Under the pieces are notes generated by a model, which saw nothing but the letters and a program-made list of their open reading frames with translations, was not told the DNA's origin and did no database searches. Shown in pieces: positions 45,703 to 56,617 of a stretch of 64,000 nucleotides of DNA. The stretch comes from Cylicocyclus nassatus (lineage: Eukaryota > Nematoda > Chromadorea > Rhabditida > Strongylidae), in assembly GCA_958299035.1 (NCBI GenBank), contig CATQJL010000112.1, positions 64,077,117-64,141,116 of the forward strand. The letters run 5' to 3'. Position 1 is the first letter of the stretch. Every line of letters begins with the position of its first letter. Made by a program: the position numbers and the translations under genes.

Positions 45703-46005
45703 AAGCGGCGTCCGGGCAGACGTCCGAGCCTTGAAGACCACGCCTACTTTCTCGCACGGCCAACCCCTTAAAACGAACTCTCTTCAGCCCTTTACGCTTT
45801 TTCATGTGGCAAACGCAATTGAACACAAGCGTTTGCAAATGCTTTCTTTCAACAAGGGTACCATCAAAAGCACATGTCCGGTTTTGCATAAAATAGCCCG
45901 AAAAAAGTGGTTATTGAGAAATCCGTGCTTTTTGAGTACTAGCCCCATGAAAAAGGCTGGATAACGTAAGTATATGGAAGTTGAGAATCTGCCCGGACGC
46001 TGCCT
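45703..46005. mobile_element. TTAA-flanked MITE, copy M1
   Basis: Ends AAGCGGCGTCCGGGCAG and CTGCCCGGACGCTGCCT are inverted. TTGA precedes and TTAA follows, consistent with a TTAA target as used by piggyBac-type elements. Related ends occur at 50136, 58203 and 58208-58556. Confidence 0.55.
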
Positions 46006-46729
46006 TTAATGCCTTTTTCAAGTAATTTCATAGTTAGGACCTAAATTGACAGATGATCTTTAGTCGTATAAGTTAGTTCCTTTCCGTTTGTTATTTCTTT
46101 GACGACAAGAAACTCTAGAGATAATCGAATATAAGAGCTTCTCAGACTTTCAATATTCTAAAATAAATTATTCAAAAATTTAGTGCTATCAGAGAATTTT
46201 TTTGGCTTTTTTGCATTTTCCTCGAAGATCGTAACTTTGCATGTAAAAACTCGATCAGCACAAACTTTGCTTTTTTACTGAAGAAGCTTACTATTTTGTA
46301 AAAAAACATGTCTCACATTTTTTTTGTAGCGTTTGAGATTTTAGTACTTTTCCGTTATCCGGACCCATTTTTTTAAAGGGCCACAAAAACGCTATTTAAT
46401 TTGAAAACACTTTATAATTTCTACGATTACAGCCTCCCTGCCACGTGTCAAGAAAAAATTGACATGTTTTGGTCCAGTTGGACACGTTTTTCAATTATTT
46501 CCGGTAAGTTAAAAGAGCATTTGTAGTCACCTACAATACGGGAGACGGTCTTTACGCACGGGAGGTCTCCAGAGTCTCCCTGATTTTGACGTGTCTTAAC
46601 AAGTAGTGCACGCCGCAAACCTTTCCTCCCCCTGTTTTGCTTAGGCAAAAGCCGCCGCAGGGTGTGTCGCGCGCGGCAGTGGTCCTGAGTGGAAAGCATT
46701 ACGATCGTGCGAATCGTCCTACACCCCTA

Positions 46730-48564
46730 CAATACCGCTCATAGAATGTGCAAAATTTCCGTAAATGTCGCAGAATTCCGAGAATTCCGCGAAGGTTCGC
46801 GAAATTCCGGGAATTTTGCGACATTCCCGGAATTTCGCGACATTCCCGAAATTTCGCGAAATTCATGTAAATCACGCAAATTACGCAGGGCCATAACTTC
46901 GTTCCGAATGAGTATATTCAAAATCCGAAAACAGCATTGTATTCAGCTCGTCAAGGCGAATCTTTTGGTGTACAGCTTGTCTCCAATATCCTCTTTTCAA
47001 TAATCTTGAATCTGCATGCGGACGCCTTTTCGCGTGGGTGTAACGCAACAAGCATCACACTTAGGAGACTGCGGCGGGCACCCTTCGATAGTACTCTTTC
47101 AGTAGATTATTCTGCGTTAAACAGCAGTCGAAGACTCTCTTTTAAAAGAGATAGAAGAGCTGATAAACTTTGGAAAAATCAAGCTGTTCCAAGTTCTACT
47201 AGCCGTAACTTCCTTCAGAATGAACAACTTCGAAATCCGAAAACAGTATTGTGTTCAGCTCGTTAAGCCGAACCTTTCGGTATACAGCATGTCCTTGAAA
47301 TTCCATTTCCAATTTTTTCAAAATTTTCTGCGCGCGTATATTCGCAAGGTCGCAACGCAGCGCACATCAAACATAAAAGATCCAATAAGCACTATTGGAT
47401 TGTGCTGCTCCCGCAGATTACCGAGCGCTAAAAACGAATTGAAGAATCTTTTTCGAAAAAGATTGAAGAGCTGGTGAATTCTGGAAAAATCGTGTTGTGT
47501 CAAATTTTGCCTACTGTAACCCTAAAATGGGAAGCTCTCCTGCTAAGCAGATGTGCTTTTCGTATTCAGCAGGTCAGATACCCTCTATGAGCAAGTTTTC
47601 AAAGAAATTCGGGTGATTTGATTTTTTCTCGTTCTACGCCCTGAAGCTCGCCGATGGGTTTTGGTCAAAATGTCGATGATCTTGGATTATAAGGAAACTT
47701 CGCTCAAAGGGGTTATCTGACCTGCTGATTACGAAAAGCACATCTGCTTAGCAGGAGAGCTTCCCATTTTAGGGTTACAGTGGGCAAAATTTGACACAAC
47801 ACGATTTTTCCAGAATTCACCAGCTCTTCTATCTTTTTCGAAAAAGATTCTTCAGTTCGTTTTTAGCGCTCGGTAATCTGCGGGAGCAGCACAATCCAAT
47901 ATTGCTTATTAAAGTCTTTTATGTTTGATGTGCGCTGCGTTGCGACCTTGCGAATATAGGCGCGCAGAAAATTTTGAAAAAATTGGAAATGGAATTTCAA
48001 GGACATGCTGTATACAGAAAGGTTCGGCTTAACGAGCTGAACACAATACTGTTTTCGGATTTCGAAGATGTTCATTCTGAAGGAAGTTACGGCTAGTAGA
48101 ACTTGGAACAGCTTGATTTTTCCAGAGTTTATCAGCTCTTCTATCTCTTTTAAAAAAGAGTCTTCGACTGCTGTTTAGCGCAGAATAATCTACTAAAGGA
48201 GTACTATCGAAGGGTGCCCACCGCAGTCTCCTATGTGTGATGCTTGTTGCGTTACACCCACGCGAAAAAGCGTCCGCATGCAGATTCAAGATTATTGAAA
48301 AGAGGATATTGGAGACAACCTGTACACCAAAAGATTCGCCTTGACGAGCTGAATACAATGCTGTTTTCGGATTTTGAATATACTCATTCGGAACGAAGTT
48401 ATGGCCCTGCGTAATTTGCGTGATTTACATGAATTTCGCGAAATTTCGGGAATGTCGCGAAATTCCGGGAATGTCGCAAAATTCCCGGAATTCGCGAACC
48501 TTCGCGGAATTCTCGGAATTCCGCGACATTTACGGAAATTTTGCACATTCTGTGAGCGGTATTG
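46730..48564. mobile_element. 1.8-kb near-perfect palindrome, TA-flanked
   Basis: The ends CAATACCGCTCA and its inverse are flanked by TA (46728-46729, 48565-48566). The arms of about 860 bases (46730-47592 and about 47700-48564) are highly similar around a spacer of about 110 bases. Each arm contains short tandem units of GAATTTCGCGACATTCCCG type. No transposase is seen. Transcription in either direction would give a very long hairpin RNA. Confidence 0.88.
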
Positions 48565-49014
48565 TAAAAGCTGTTTAGTTGTCTTCTATAAAAAGAAATC
48601 AATTTGGAACCCATATTAGAACATCTTGTTGCTTTCAGCAATGATTCAAAAAACGTCTTTCTTTTCAAACTCTGTCTGCCATGCGAATTTAGCCAGGATA
48701 GGCTATAATTGATGGCTTGAAGTACCTCGCTACTGATTGTTTTGTCGCTTAGACGATGGAAATCTGGCGCAATCCTCTATTCTAGGCAAGCCCAATCTGT
48801 TCATTGAAAATAGCATAACGTTCTTATCATAATAGTGTCCATTTATGAAGTTGTTTAATTGAAATTGGTGTCATTATCGGCTGAAAAACAACCGAATTAA
48901 CGTCACTAGGTAGGGCAACACAAACTCGTAATAAAACCTGCTAAACATGTACATACATGTCAAATTTTTTTTTGACACGTGGCAGAAGGCTTTTGCAGCA
49001 ATTCTACTTGAAAG

Positions 49015-49139
49015 TAAGTGCGACTGCTCGAAAAATGGAAGAAAGTGTAATTTTGGTTTGAAACGTAAGCAGCACTCGTCATGACTCAAACAAATGTAGC
49101 CTTGTACCTTGTACCTAATAGCTAAGCAATTTTATAAAG
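49015..49139. repeat. Direct repeat, copy 1 (125 bp)
   Basis: It matches 49661-49785 at a constant offset of 646 with no length change and about six mismatches clustered at the right end. Confidence 0.9.
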
Positions 49140-49660
49140 ACCAAATCTAGTACAAGGAAAGAAGCAATATCCTTGTTTGAAAAAATGGGTCCGGATAACG
49201 GAAAAGTACCGAGATTTTTGCTACTCACTTTAGGAGATCAAAAGCTTGGGTATCTTTTAATTTAATTTTTGTCTTTGGAATCTCTTTCGCTTAAGGGCCG
49301 AGAAGATGTTGTTGAAAGAGATGATTATTTCTAACTGGTGATGTTTACTGGAGCAAACAAGTTTACATAGGAAGCAGTTAAGAATTTCTCATTTGAAGCA
49401 ACAGAACTTTCGGCACAACAATCTAATATGTTAGTGAAGAAATTTGAAAAGCCAAGCGAGCTGTGCTTGTGCATCGAAACCCGCACTTGATACCTTTCGT
49501 TTCGCTACTACTTTGAGAAAAAAGATTAAGTGAAAAGATGAGACAAGCATACAACGGAAAGTTTCATTTCTCCTAAACGTTTTTTTTTTTCAAATTTGTA
49601 AATTTTTTTGGCCAGATAGCGTCTAGAAGAGAAAGCCGCCTATCAAGCCGTACTTAGAAA

Positions 49661-49785
49661 TAAGTGCGACTGCTCGAAAAATGGAAGAAAGTGTAATTTT
49701 GGTTTGAAACGTAAGCAGCACTCGTCATGACTCAAACAAATGTACCCTTGTAGCTTGTACCTATTAGCTAAAAAGTTTTATAAAG
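49661..49785. repeat. Direct repeat, copy 2 (125 bp)
   Basis: It is the partner of 49015-49139; both begin TAAGTGCGACTGCTCG and end TTTTATAAAG. The 520 bases between contain the right arm of the outer inverted repeat. Confidence 0.9.
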
Positions 49786-50135
49786 TTGTCTCATGTTAGG
49801 CTTCATAAGTTCATAGCATTTTCGTAAGACAACGCAATCGCATGTTATCTAATTTCAGTAGATAAAGCGGTTAAAGTGCGCAACCTTTTGCTATCTTGCT
49901 ATCAAATTTTCAACTTCGTTTTTCGAAGCTTAGCGGCTCTGGTCACAGAAAAGACGACTAACCAACGCTTTAGTTCATCCGAACTGAAACAAGCACCGTT
50001 TAAATGGTTTGTAAGAGAGCGGAACAAGTGGTCACAGTGGATATTAAGGTATCTTCCAGTCCAATTTTGCAAGACAGTTTTGACAACGTTTGCCGTACGA
50101 AGCCATCTCTTGTTATGCAGAAAAATTCACCTTAA

Positions 50136-50454
50136 AGGCACCGTCCGCTTAAAACGGGGTCACTAATAGTGGGAGAGGGGGGCCCCAACTGTATATTTGC
50201 CCAACTCGAGCTCCTAAAAGTTGCTTCTGAAGCAAGAAAATTGCTTCGTGAAATACTCAGATGGCGGACTCGCCACGTTGGCTCCTCACCCATCAAGTGG
50301 GCGTGACGTTACAGCCCATCCGTGCGCACTCAACCAATCACCGTTCCAGAGAACTCGCTTTTGCGGATTCTCGACTGATATTCGGAATCAGCGAAACGAG
50401 AAGGCTCTGGAACGGCAGAAACATGGAAGTCGAGAATTTGGGTGGATGGTGCCA
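50136..50454. mobile_element. Possible TTAA-flanked MITE, copy M2
   Basis: AGGCACCGTCCGC follows TTAA at 50132-50135, and GGATGGTGCCA precedes ATAA at 50455-50458. The ends resemble M1 and M3 imperfectly. Inside, CCGTTCCAGAG (50341) and CTCTGGAACGG (50405-50415) form a perfect 11-base stem. Confidence 0.35.
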
Positions 50455-51109
50455 ATAACGTGCTTATTGAACCAAAACCAATGAGTTTGTTAAGAAGAGT
50501 GTAACAGCTATTTTCAATGGTGTACGCAATTTCAGATCAACCGCCTCTCAAAGAAAGGCGAACAAGAATGAAAGCGCAAGAGCCTACAAAACAAATGTGC
50601 TGTAATTTTCTTCGTATTTTGGTTTCAGGACACGAGGAATAGTACAAGCACCTAAAACTTAATGGTAAAATCACTCTACGACAAAATGCTTGAAAATATT
50701 TATATAGATGACTTAGGCTCATATGTATAAAAACTCTCTGCGGCGAAAGGAGCAAAATCTTCAGTAATACAAACTCCGCAGCGGCATTCCGCAACGGCCC
50801 CTCTATAACATGGAATTCTGCTTTTCTCAATGCAGAAATGCTCATCCATCGAGCCTTTTCGTTAGTTCCGAAGAGCAATGGTATGCTTTCGAATCGAGGA
50901 TGAAAAAAGTAAAAAGAGCTTTGTGGAGTTAGCATATGCAGGCAAGAGAGGATTATCACAATTGCATTATCTTTAAAACCATCGCACTACATCACACCTC
51001 ACTTGCAGTAGCGGTGCCTTGAGCAGACCAGTGTTGGCTTCCTACCTCGAGAAACACGAACACTGACAAGAGAATGGTCAGATGTCGAAGTAATAAATTC
51101 GAACAAGCA

Positions 51110-51308
51110 GCTATCGTTGGATGCAGCATACAATGCTGACTTCAAATCTGTCTTCCGTATCTGCTGAACGGCTTTGTAGGCAATTATGAGCACTTTATTT
51201 CGAAAAGCGCATTTAAAAATCGCGAGATTGAGCACATTACTATTCTTTTAGCTCACTCTCAGCTATCTTATATATAAAGCTGAATGTCTGTTTGTCTGTA
51301 TGTATGTA

Positions 51309-51363
<55 letters not shown>

Positions 51364-51805
51364 GTGTACGTATGTTCAGAATAGAAAATTCCATTTCTGA
51401 ACCGATCCGGACCAAACTTGGCACACGTACACTTCGGGCCCCGGCGGGTGTCATAGGCTACTTTTCATTATCAGTTGATATTGATTTTATCATTTTTTGT
51501 AAAGTTTGCCCTGCGGGGCTGAGAGTTGGCACAGGTGGTAATCAAGCATGCTGATTACGAATATAATAATGACAGGGCCGGGCGGAGCCGGGTAAGTCAA
51601 CTAGTAGGCTATATGAAGTAAAGTAGCGCTGCATGTTTTAACCTAGCATTCAAAAACTTGGCTCTGCACGGCCAAGTTTGCTCTTCACAGTTTGCACGCA
51701 GGATTTCCTAGCAAAAAATATTGACATTTGATGGCTCATAACATCCACAAAAGGGTATAGCAGATACGGAAAACAAATTTGAAGCCAGCATTTGATGCTG
51801 ATCTA
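51110..51805. repeat. Repeat R1, copy 2, with inverted partner and Helitron insertion
   Basis: 51110-51265 aligns with 36003-36165. After the Helitron (51266-51604) the R1 sequence resumes (AAGTAAAGTAGCGCTGCATG). An inverted, diverged copy of the R1 start (CAGATACGGAAAACAAATTT, GCATTTGATGCTGATC) lies at 51735-51805, so R1 is itself a foldback element. Confidence 0.6.
51266..51604 (+). mobile_element. Non-autonomous Helitron, copy C (339 bp)
   Basis: It starts A|TCTTATATATAAAGCTGAAT and ends GGGTAAGTCAACTAG|T with the CCGGGCGGAGCCGG hairpin. It has one internal module and a long TCTG tetranucleotide run (about 51309-51363), expanded relative to the other copies. The R1 copy at 36003 shows the unoccupied A|T site. 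Confidence 0.85.
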
Positions 51806-52268
51806 GTGGTAAGCAATTGGATTGGTCGCTTCGACTTCTGACCATCTTTGTGTCTACTCCTTCTTGAGGTATTTTGATGTACCCATTGGATGGTTGCATG
51901 GACTATAAAGTGGGAAGTAAAATGTTCTCACAAAAATGTCAAAAAAATTTTCGTTGAAAGTTCAAATTAGCCTTGTTGAAATTTTTTTTACAAGAGTGAT
52001 TGCCAAGTTCTCCTTTTACACATTGGCGCCACAGCTGCTGAAGTCTGGTAGTCATTTTATAAGTTGTTCTGAAGGGCACGACATCAGCATTTGCAAGTTT
52101 TGTTTTATTCTCCTCTTCACCTCTCCGCTTTCATGACAAAAACTTCTTGAATCGCCACTGATGGGCAATATTGCCCGGAACGTAATGGGACATTTCGACA
52201 ATGATTGCAGCTTTCTCAAGAAAGAAAATTCATTAGAAAATCAAAGTTTGATACTTATCAGAACATAT

Positions 52269-52592
52269 CAGTGGCGTACGGTTCGGGGGGGGGGGGAGAG
52301 AGACAAAAAATTTTTTCTGATGATGGTGCGTAGCGTCAGCCACGCATTCCGAAAATTTTTTTGGAATGCTTCCCAAAATTTTTTCGGGAATCTAACCCCG
52401 AGATTTCAGAAAAAGCAGGCGTGGCTGTCGCTGCGAAGAAAAATTTTACAAGGCTAATTTGTACTTTTAAATATTATTTCAGTTATTTACAAGTAAAAAT
52501 AAGTCGCTTGCACATTTTTTATAACACATTTAAGTAACTTTCAAAAATTTCGCGACCCATTCTCAGGGGGGGGGGAGCTCGGTACGCCACTA
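52269..52592. mobile_element. hAT-type MITE (324 bp)
   Basis: The ends CAGTGGCGTACGG and CGGTACGCCACTA are inverted and lie next to G and C runs. Flanking octamers GAACATAT (52261-52268) and AAGCATAT (52593-52600) agree at six of eight positions, consistent with an aged 8-base target duplication. CAGTGGCGTA ends with an 8-base duplication are typical of hAT elements. No coding capacity. Confidence 0.75.
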
Positions 52593-53159
52593 AAGCATAT
52601 TAGTTTTGTTCAAGCGAAACCTACATTAGGCCGTCTGCCTGTGCAGCAGAGCCGTTAAACGCAAACTTAATCATTTCGAAAAACCATGAACTTTGAGCAC
52701 TATTCTCGCAGAACACGTTGGCATCACCCAAAATATCTTGCTGCACTGTGAAAGTGGACTGTCATCAAAACCATCTGAGTAAGAACACTCGTTATTATTT
52801 CTTTGCATGTGAACTTGCAATTTCTAGTGCAGTTTGCTAGGTTTCCTCTGTCTTTTGGGTTATTGCGCTAAAAACTTCTTCGAGTTTTTTGCTTCTCTAT
52901 ACAAAAAACAAAACACCTCGCACACTGGCAATTATGCTGTAATGCTTTGCAGCTATAAAATATGTCTAAAAAGCTCGGTCCACATTCACGAGAGAAAACG
53001 CATGTTGCTAGAATGATAGATAAAGCTTACTTATGTAACTGACGTTTAAGTTGCTGCTTGATCATTAAAAACCAGAAAAAATAACCAAAATGTCCAAAAA
53101 ACCAAGCTGTCCTATTATTCTAATACTTGCATATGTGCTTTTGTAAAAAAAAAACCTAC

Positions 53160-53297
53160 CGATGAGTTATCCGGACCATAGTACATATATTTTATTCTCA
53201 TTCCCTTGAATCTTTTGTTTCCTTTGCATGTAGGCTTTTTCGCATATGACGCGTTTGGAAGAAAGGCAATAGTAGTTCTGTAGAGTCCTGAGGGAAA
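53160..53297 (-). CDS. vWA protein gene, exon 4
   Basis: Acceptor ATGTTTCAG precedes 53297; donor GTAGGT follows 53160. The exon is 138 bases, phase 0 at both ends. It reads FPSGLYRTTIAFLPNASYAK, then TCKGNKRFKGMRIKYMYYG, ending PDNSS. NAS and NSS are possible N-glycosylation sites, consistent with a secreted product. The following intron of about 10 kb reaches exon 5 and holds Helitrons C, E and D, an hAT-like MITE and the 1.8-kb palindrome. The coding call rests on splice signals, phase and composition rather than on a recognised motif. Confidence 0.6.
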
Positions 53298-53420
53298 CTG
53301 AAACATGGTTCATTTTTGTAACTCTCAGAGCAATGCGAGATGCAAATGACTGTGCAAATTGTTCATGCTGGACGATGTAAACCAGTTGACGCAGATTTTA
53401 GCTTTTTAAACATCACAAAC

Positions 53421-53495
53421 CTCTGCTCGAAGTGCAGCAAATTCGCCAGGATCACGAAAATCTCTGAGAGAAGCGACGTAACCATTTGGAAGTAC
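53421..53495 (-). CDS. vWA protein gene, exon 3 (lectin-like start)
   Basis: Acceptor TTTCTTTAG precedes 53495; donor GTTTGTG follows 53421. The exon is 75 bases, phase 0 at both ends, with a 123-base intron to exon 4. It reads VLPNGYVASLRDFRDPGEFA then ALRAE. Joined to the ASVQELQKACE end of exon 2, this matches the opening of C-type lectin-like domains (a helix with the first Cys, a Gly, then hydrophobic-Ala-Ser and an acidic run with Glu-Phe). The similarity is judged by eye. Confidence 0.6.
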
Positions 53496-55134
53496 CTAAA
53501 GAAACGAGAGTAATGCATTCGTATTTACACTGTATAGCGAGTGAACTCGAAAAAGGCGTTGAAGGAAGTTAGTTCAAGCATAATATGTGTTCACTACATA
53601 CCCTTGAAAAATCGCGTAAGTCGTTCATGCTTCATGCTAACATAAAAAGAGTGCTAATAATGTGTGAAACCTTGTGACTGCTAAATTCACAGACGTAGAA
53701 ATCCATTTTTCGAACTTATACGAATGGCGCCGTACAGAGTGGGATAAATGAGTTGTAAAGAAATTCTACATAAAAATTTTTTTTACGAAAACTGTTGCAA
53801 AATTCAGAATATTTTCTGAGATTATAACTTTTTATAAAGTCTCTAAGCTCGCATTCACAAAAAAACACAACTAATTTTCCCAAGGCCGGAGAAACGGAAA
53901 CGCTTGTATGGTTGGGCAGCATTTTCGTCCACTATAAAACTAGTTTACTTTAGGGCAAAATAGCGTAAACTTCCTAAACGGAGTCCTAAAATTTTTGTAC
54001 GCAAAACCAAAACTTTTGTTAAGAGGGTCTGTTGGGTGTCATTCTTTTGCCAAAGCCTATGCTAGGCCAAAGTGAAAATGAAAAGTCAGAACAAACTAAT
54101 TTTTTGTAAGATTTGTCTGCATTCTTTGCTCTGCTAACCATATCTCAGAAGTCTCCTGTATAGTTTTCTTGCACCCAGGCAATCAGAAAAACATTTTCGC
54201 AAAACTCTTTACATCTTTCAATTGCGTAGTGATTGAGCATTTAAGGATTACTTCACAAAGTGTTGGTGGGCTAAGAAAGCTTTTTTAGATGCTGTCTTCA
54301 AGATTGCGATTGACAATTTAAATAGGAAACACACAGATGCATTATGCATTACCTCAGATGAATTCAACTAGAATAGTCAGCGCAATAAATAAACCGTTTT
54401 GTCAAGAGCCAGGACCCGTAGTAAACCCCTCGTGGTTGTCACAACATAGAGGGACTATGTCGTGATAGCTCGGAGTATCTCGCAAGACTATAGCGAGCTA
54501 TCCGCAGGGCACCGCAAAACGAGCGCCTCCGCGCGTCATTGAACCGCTGATGACCGCGATAACAGCGGTCACACGCGCTGCGCTATGAGTACAGATATGC
54601 CGTGGGGTATTTGCTTAGCAAGGCAAGAATGTAGTATACTATGCTTGCCAGAGCAGGTAAATCAATCAAAGGAAATCCACTAACTAACTATCCTCGCGTG
54701 TGCGCGCCTCTTTCTCCATATTTTGACTCATTATCTCATGTTCATCAATATTGATAAGAAAACGCAGTTGATCTATGTCTGTTGCAGAATTATGCTTATC
54801 TTTGTACACCATGCTGTAAGAAGCGCCATTATCCGCTATGGCAGGACCATATTTGACTGTTGCCCTCAATAAAAATTGAGCGTGTCAGCCCGTGCCAGAT
54901 TCGTGCCAGCTCCGTGCCACGACACAGATGGTCTAGCAGCGCGCACATTCGCTGCGCTGTATGCTACTACGCCGTGCTTTGCTAGGGAGAGGATACATGT
55001 AGCACATAGAGCAGTCGCAGCAAATCAGTATGGGAAAACGATATGCATGCCTTATCCGTAAGTATTGTTGAAGAGTTAGCTACTACTTTTGCAATTATTG
55101 TGAAACAGCTCAATAACTCAACATAGCTTGTGGT

Positions 55135-55300
55135 TAGCGCAGTGCCAGTGTGAGAGGCCGGTGTGCTAGACGTTGGGGGTACAAGTTCCAGGCGACACTA
55201 TCTTTTTTGCTGGCAAACTGAATTTTGCAAAGGAACGTAAATTAGAATTTTCTATTTGGAAGAAAATGGAATTTAAAGTAGAATACATAATGAAAGTGTA
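55135..55300 (+). mobile_element. tRNA-derived SINE-like element, copy 3
   Basis: A-box-like TGGTTAGCGCAGTG and B-box-like GGTACAAGTTCC (about 55180-55192) lie about 45 bases apart, close to real tRNA spacing. They are followed by the shared body GGCGACACTATCTTTTTTGC. This is the best-preserved head of the three copies. Confidence 0.55.
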
Positions 55301-55857
55301 TAAGAAAAATCAAAATATTATCATCAGCATTCAGTCCGTAAAAATGGGCTATTCCATTAGCCATAACGCCAGACGGTCCTCTCTCATAAAAAAGAAAGGA
55401 AACGAGAGGTACATGGCTAACGAACAGCAACCAGCAAAGATATGTGGTCAAAACTGCCAAGAATGATGAAAAGGTCGAATTTGCGAAAGTTTGGCACAAA
55501 GAAGGGACTTTTTGCTCAAACAAGGTGCATAGCAAAAATAAAGAAGAAAAACTGCATAAGTACGAAAAATATGGCTAAGTATGAGTCTAACATACTTTTC
55601 AGTTAAAATAAACTCACCTTTTTTCAAATACCAAAGCGGCAGCAGCAGAAGTACTCGGAGAATAGGGAGAGGCGCATTGCTCGAACAGTTAGACGCTTAT
55701 CAGCTGTTGATATTGATATTGATTGCGGTTGACGTGCGTTATAGAGAACTGTGTGCATGTGCGACCTATTGCGAGGTTGGCGTAGTCGAGCTCTAGTCTT
55801 GCGCTATGTCTCTGCGTCTCTATGATGGACAAAGTATTTCGCCGTTTTGTTCGTCAC

Positions 55858-55920
55858 AACATGTCGCAATATGTCGCTATATGTCGCGATATGTCGCGAC
55901 ATATCGCGACAAAGTGCGAC
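55858..55920. repeat. 10-bp tandem repeat, ATGTCGCGAT type
   Basis: Six consecutive decamers of the form ATGTCGCNAT or ATCGCGAC lie here; the later ones are reverse-complementary to the earlier ones, so the stretch can fold on itself. Confidence 0.75.
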
Positions 55921-56617
55921 TACCCTGACGCTACGCATCGATTGCATCCGCCGGCAATGATAAAGGATAGCCGCTTTGCCAGCCTCGCTCCATGATAGTC
56001 AGCACATCAACATACTCTGAGCTATACGTCACGACGTCCGTGGGGTTTACTACAGGCCCAGAATTTGCATAAAGGAAAATCGATTCTACCTAAGAGCAAA
56101 GTTAGATGTGGCCCGCATTAGTCCTGTCATTGTTGCGGCTATTATAATACTAGCACATCCCTGGTCCTGCACGGGCTGTCGTGTTAATTGCAAGGGCAGG
56201 AAGCGAAAGCAATGCCTAACATGAACGGATTCGCATACCTCCACTTTCATGGCTGGCGTATCAATCGTTCTACACAGTGCGCTATGCTACCCTTAGTTGC
56301 TTTAGGCCATCCTTGGCTGCAAGAGCTTCTACAGCGTCAGCTTCACTGCGCATGATTCGGCCTTGAATTACCACTTACCGCGATATAAAAACGAGCTTTA
56401 TTGCTATTCTTTACACAAAACTGGGGAGGTAGGGGAGCCACAAATGTTACATTTTATTTTCAATGCGAATTGCTAAAACTCCTTGAATCATAGAATAGCC
56501 CACATAAAAGTTGCCTATAATCTACGCAGAAGTTGAAATGTATGCACAGTTTTAGCTCATTCGGTTTAGCCGCGAGCGTTATGACGCACATCAAAAAAAA
56601 TTGTTTTGAGTTATATA

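Larger units (their letters stand above)
46330..49225. repeat. Outer inverted repeat around the 1.8-kb palindrome
   Basis: GTACTTTTCCGTTATCCGGA near 46350 recurs inverted near 49187-49212. CTGCCACGTGTCAA near 46437 recurs inverted near 48972-48986. The palindrome at 46730-48564 lies between them, so it probably inserted into an older foldback element whose arms have since diverged and, on the right, gained extra sequence. Confidence 0.6.
54408..56072. mobile_element. 1.65-kb TIR element, GC-rich ends
   Basis: The left arm (about 54408-54490: GTAGTAAACCCC, TATGTCGTGATAGCTC, GGAGTAT) recurs inverted at about 55985-56072 with moderate divergence. The interior is GC-richer than the surroundings, repeats CGCTGCGCT and CTACTACGCCGTG-like words, and contains the SINE at 55135-55300. 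No transposase motif was recognised. Confidence 0.55.

Noticed and set aside
50775..50885. Candidate extra exon of the minus-strand gene (IPLLFGTNEKARWMSISALR and following)
   Set aside because: It reads like coding sequence and is 111 bases long, but it enters and leaves in a phase that does not fit between exons 4 and 5; the donor (GTTTGT) is weak.
54684..54869. 62-codon minus-strand frame with coding-like composition
   Set aside because: It sits within a TIR element, lacks a recognisable domain and could not be joined in phase with the vWA gene exons.
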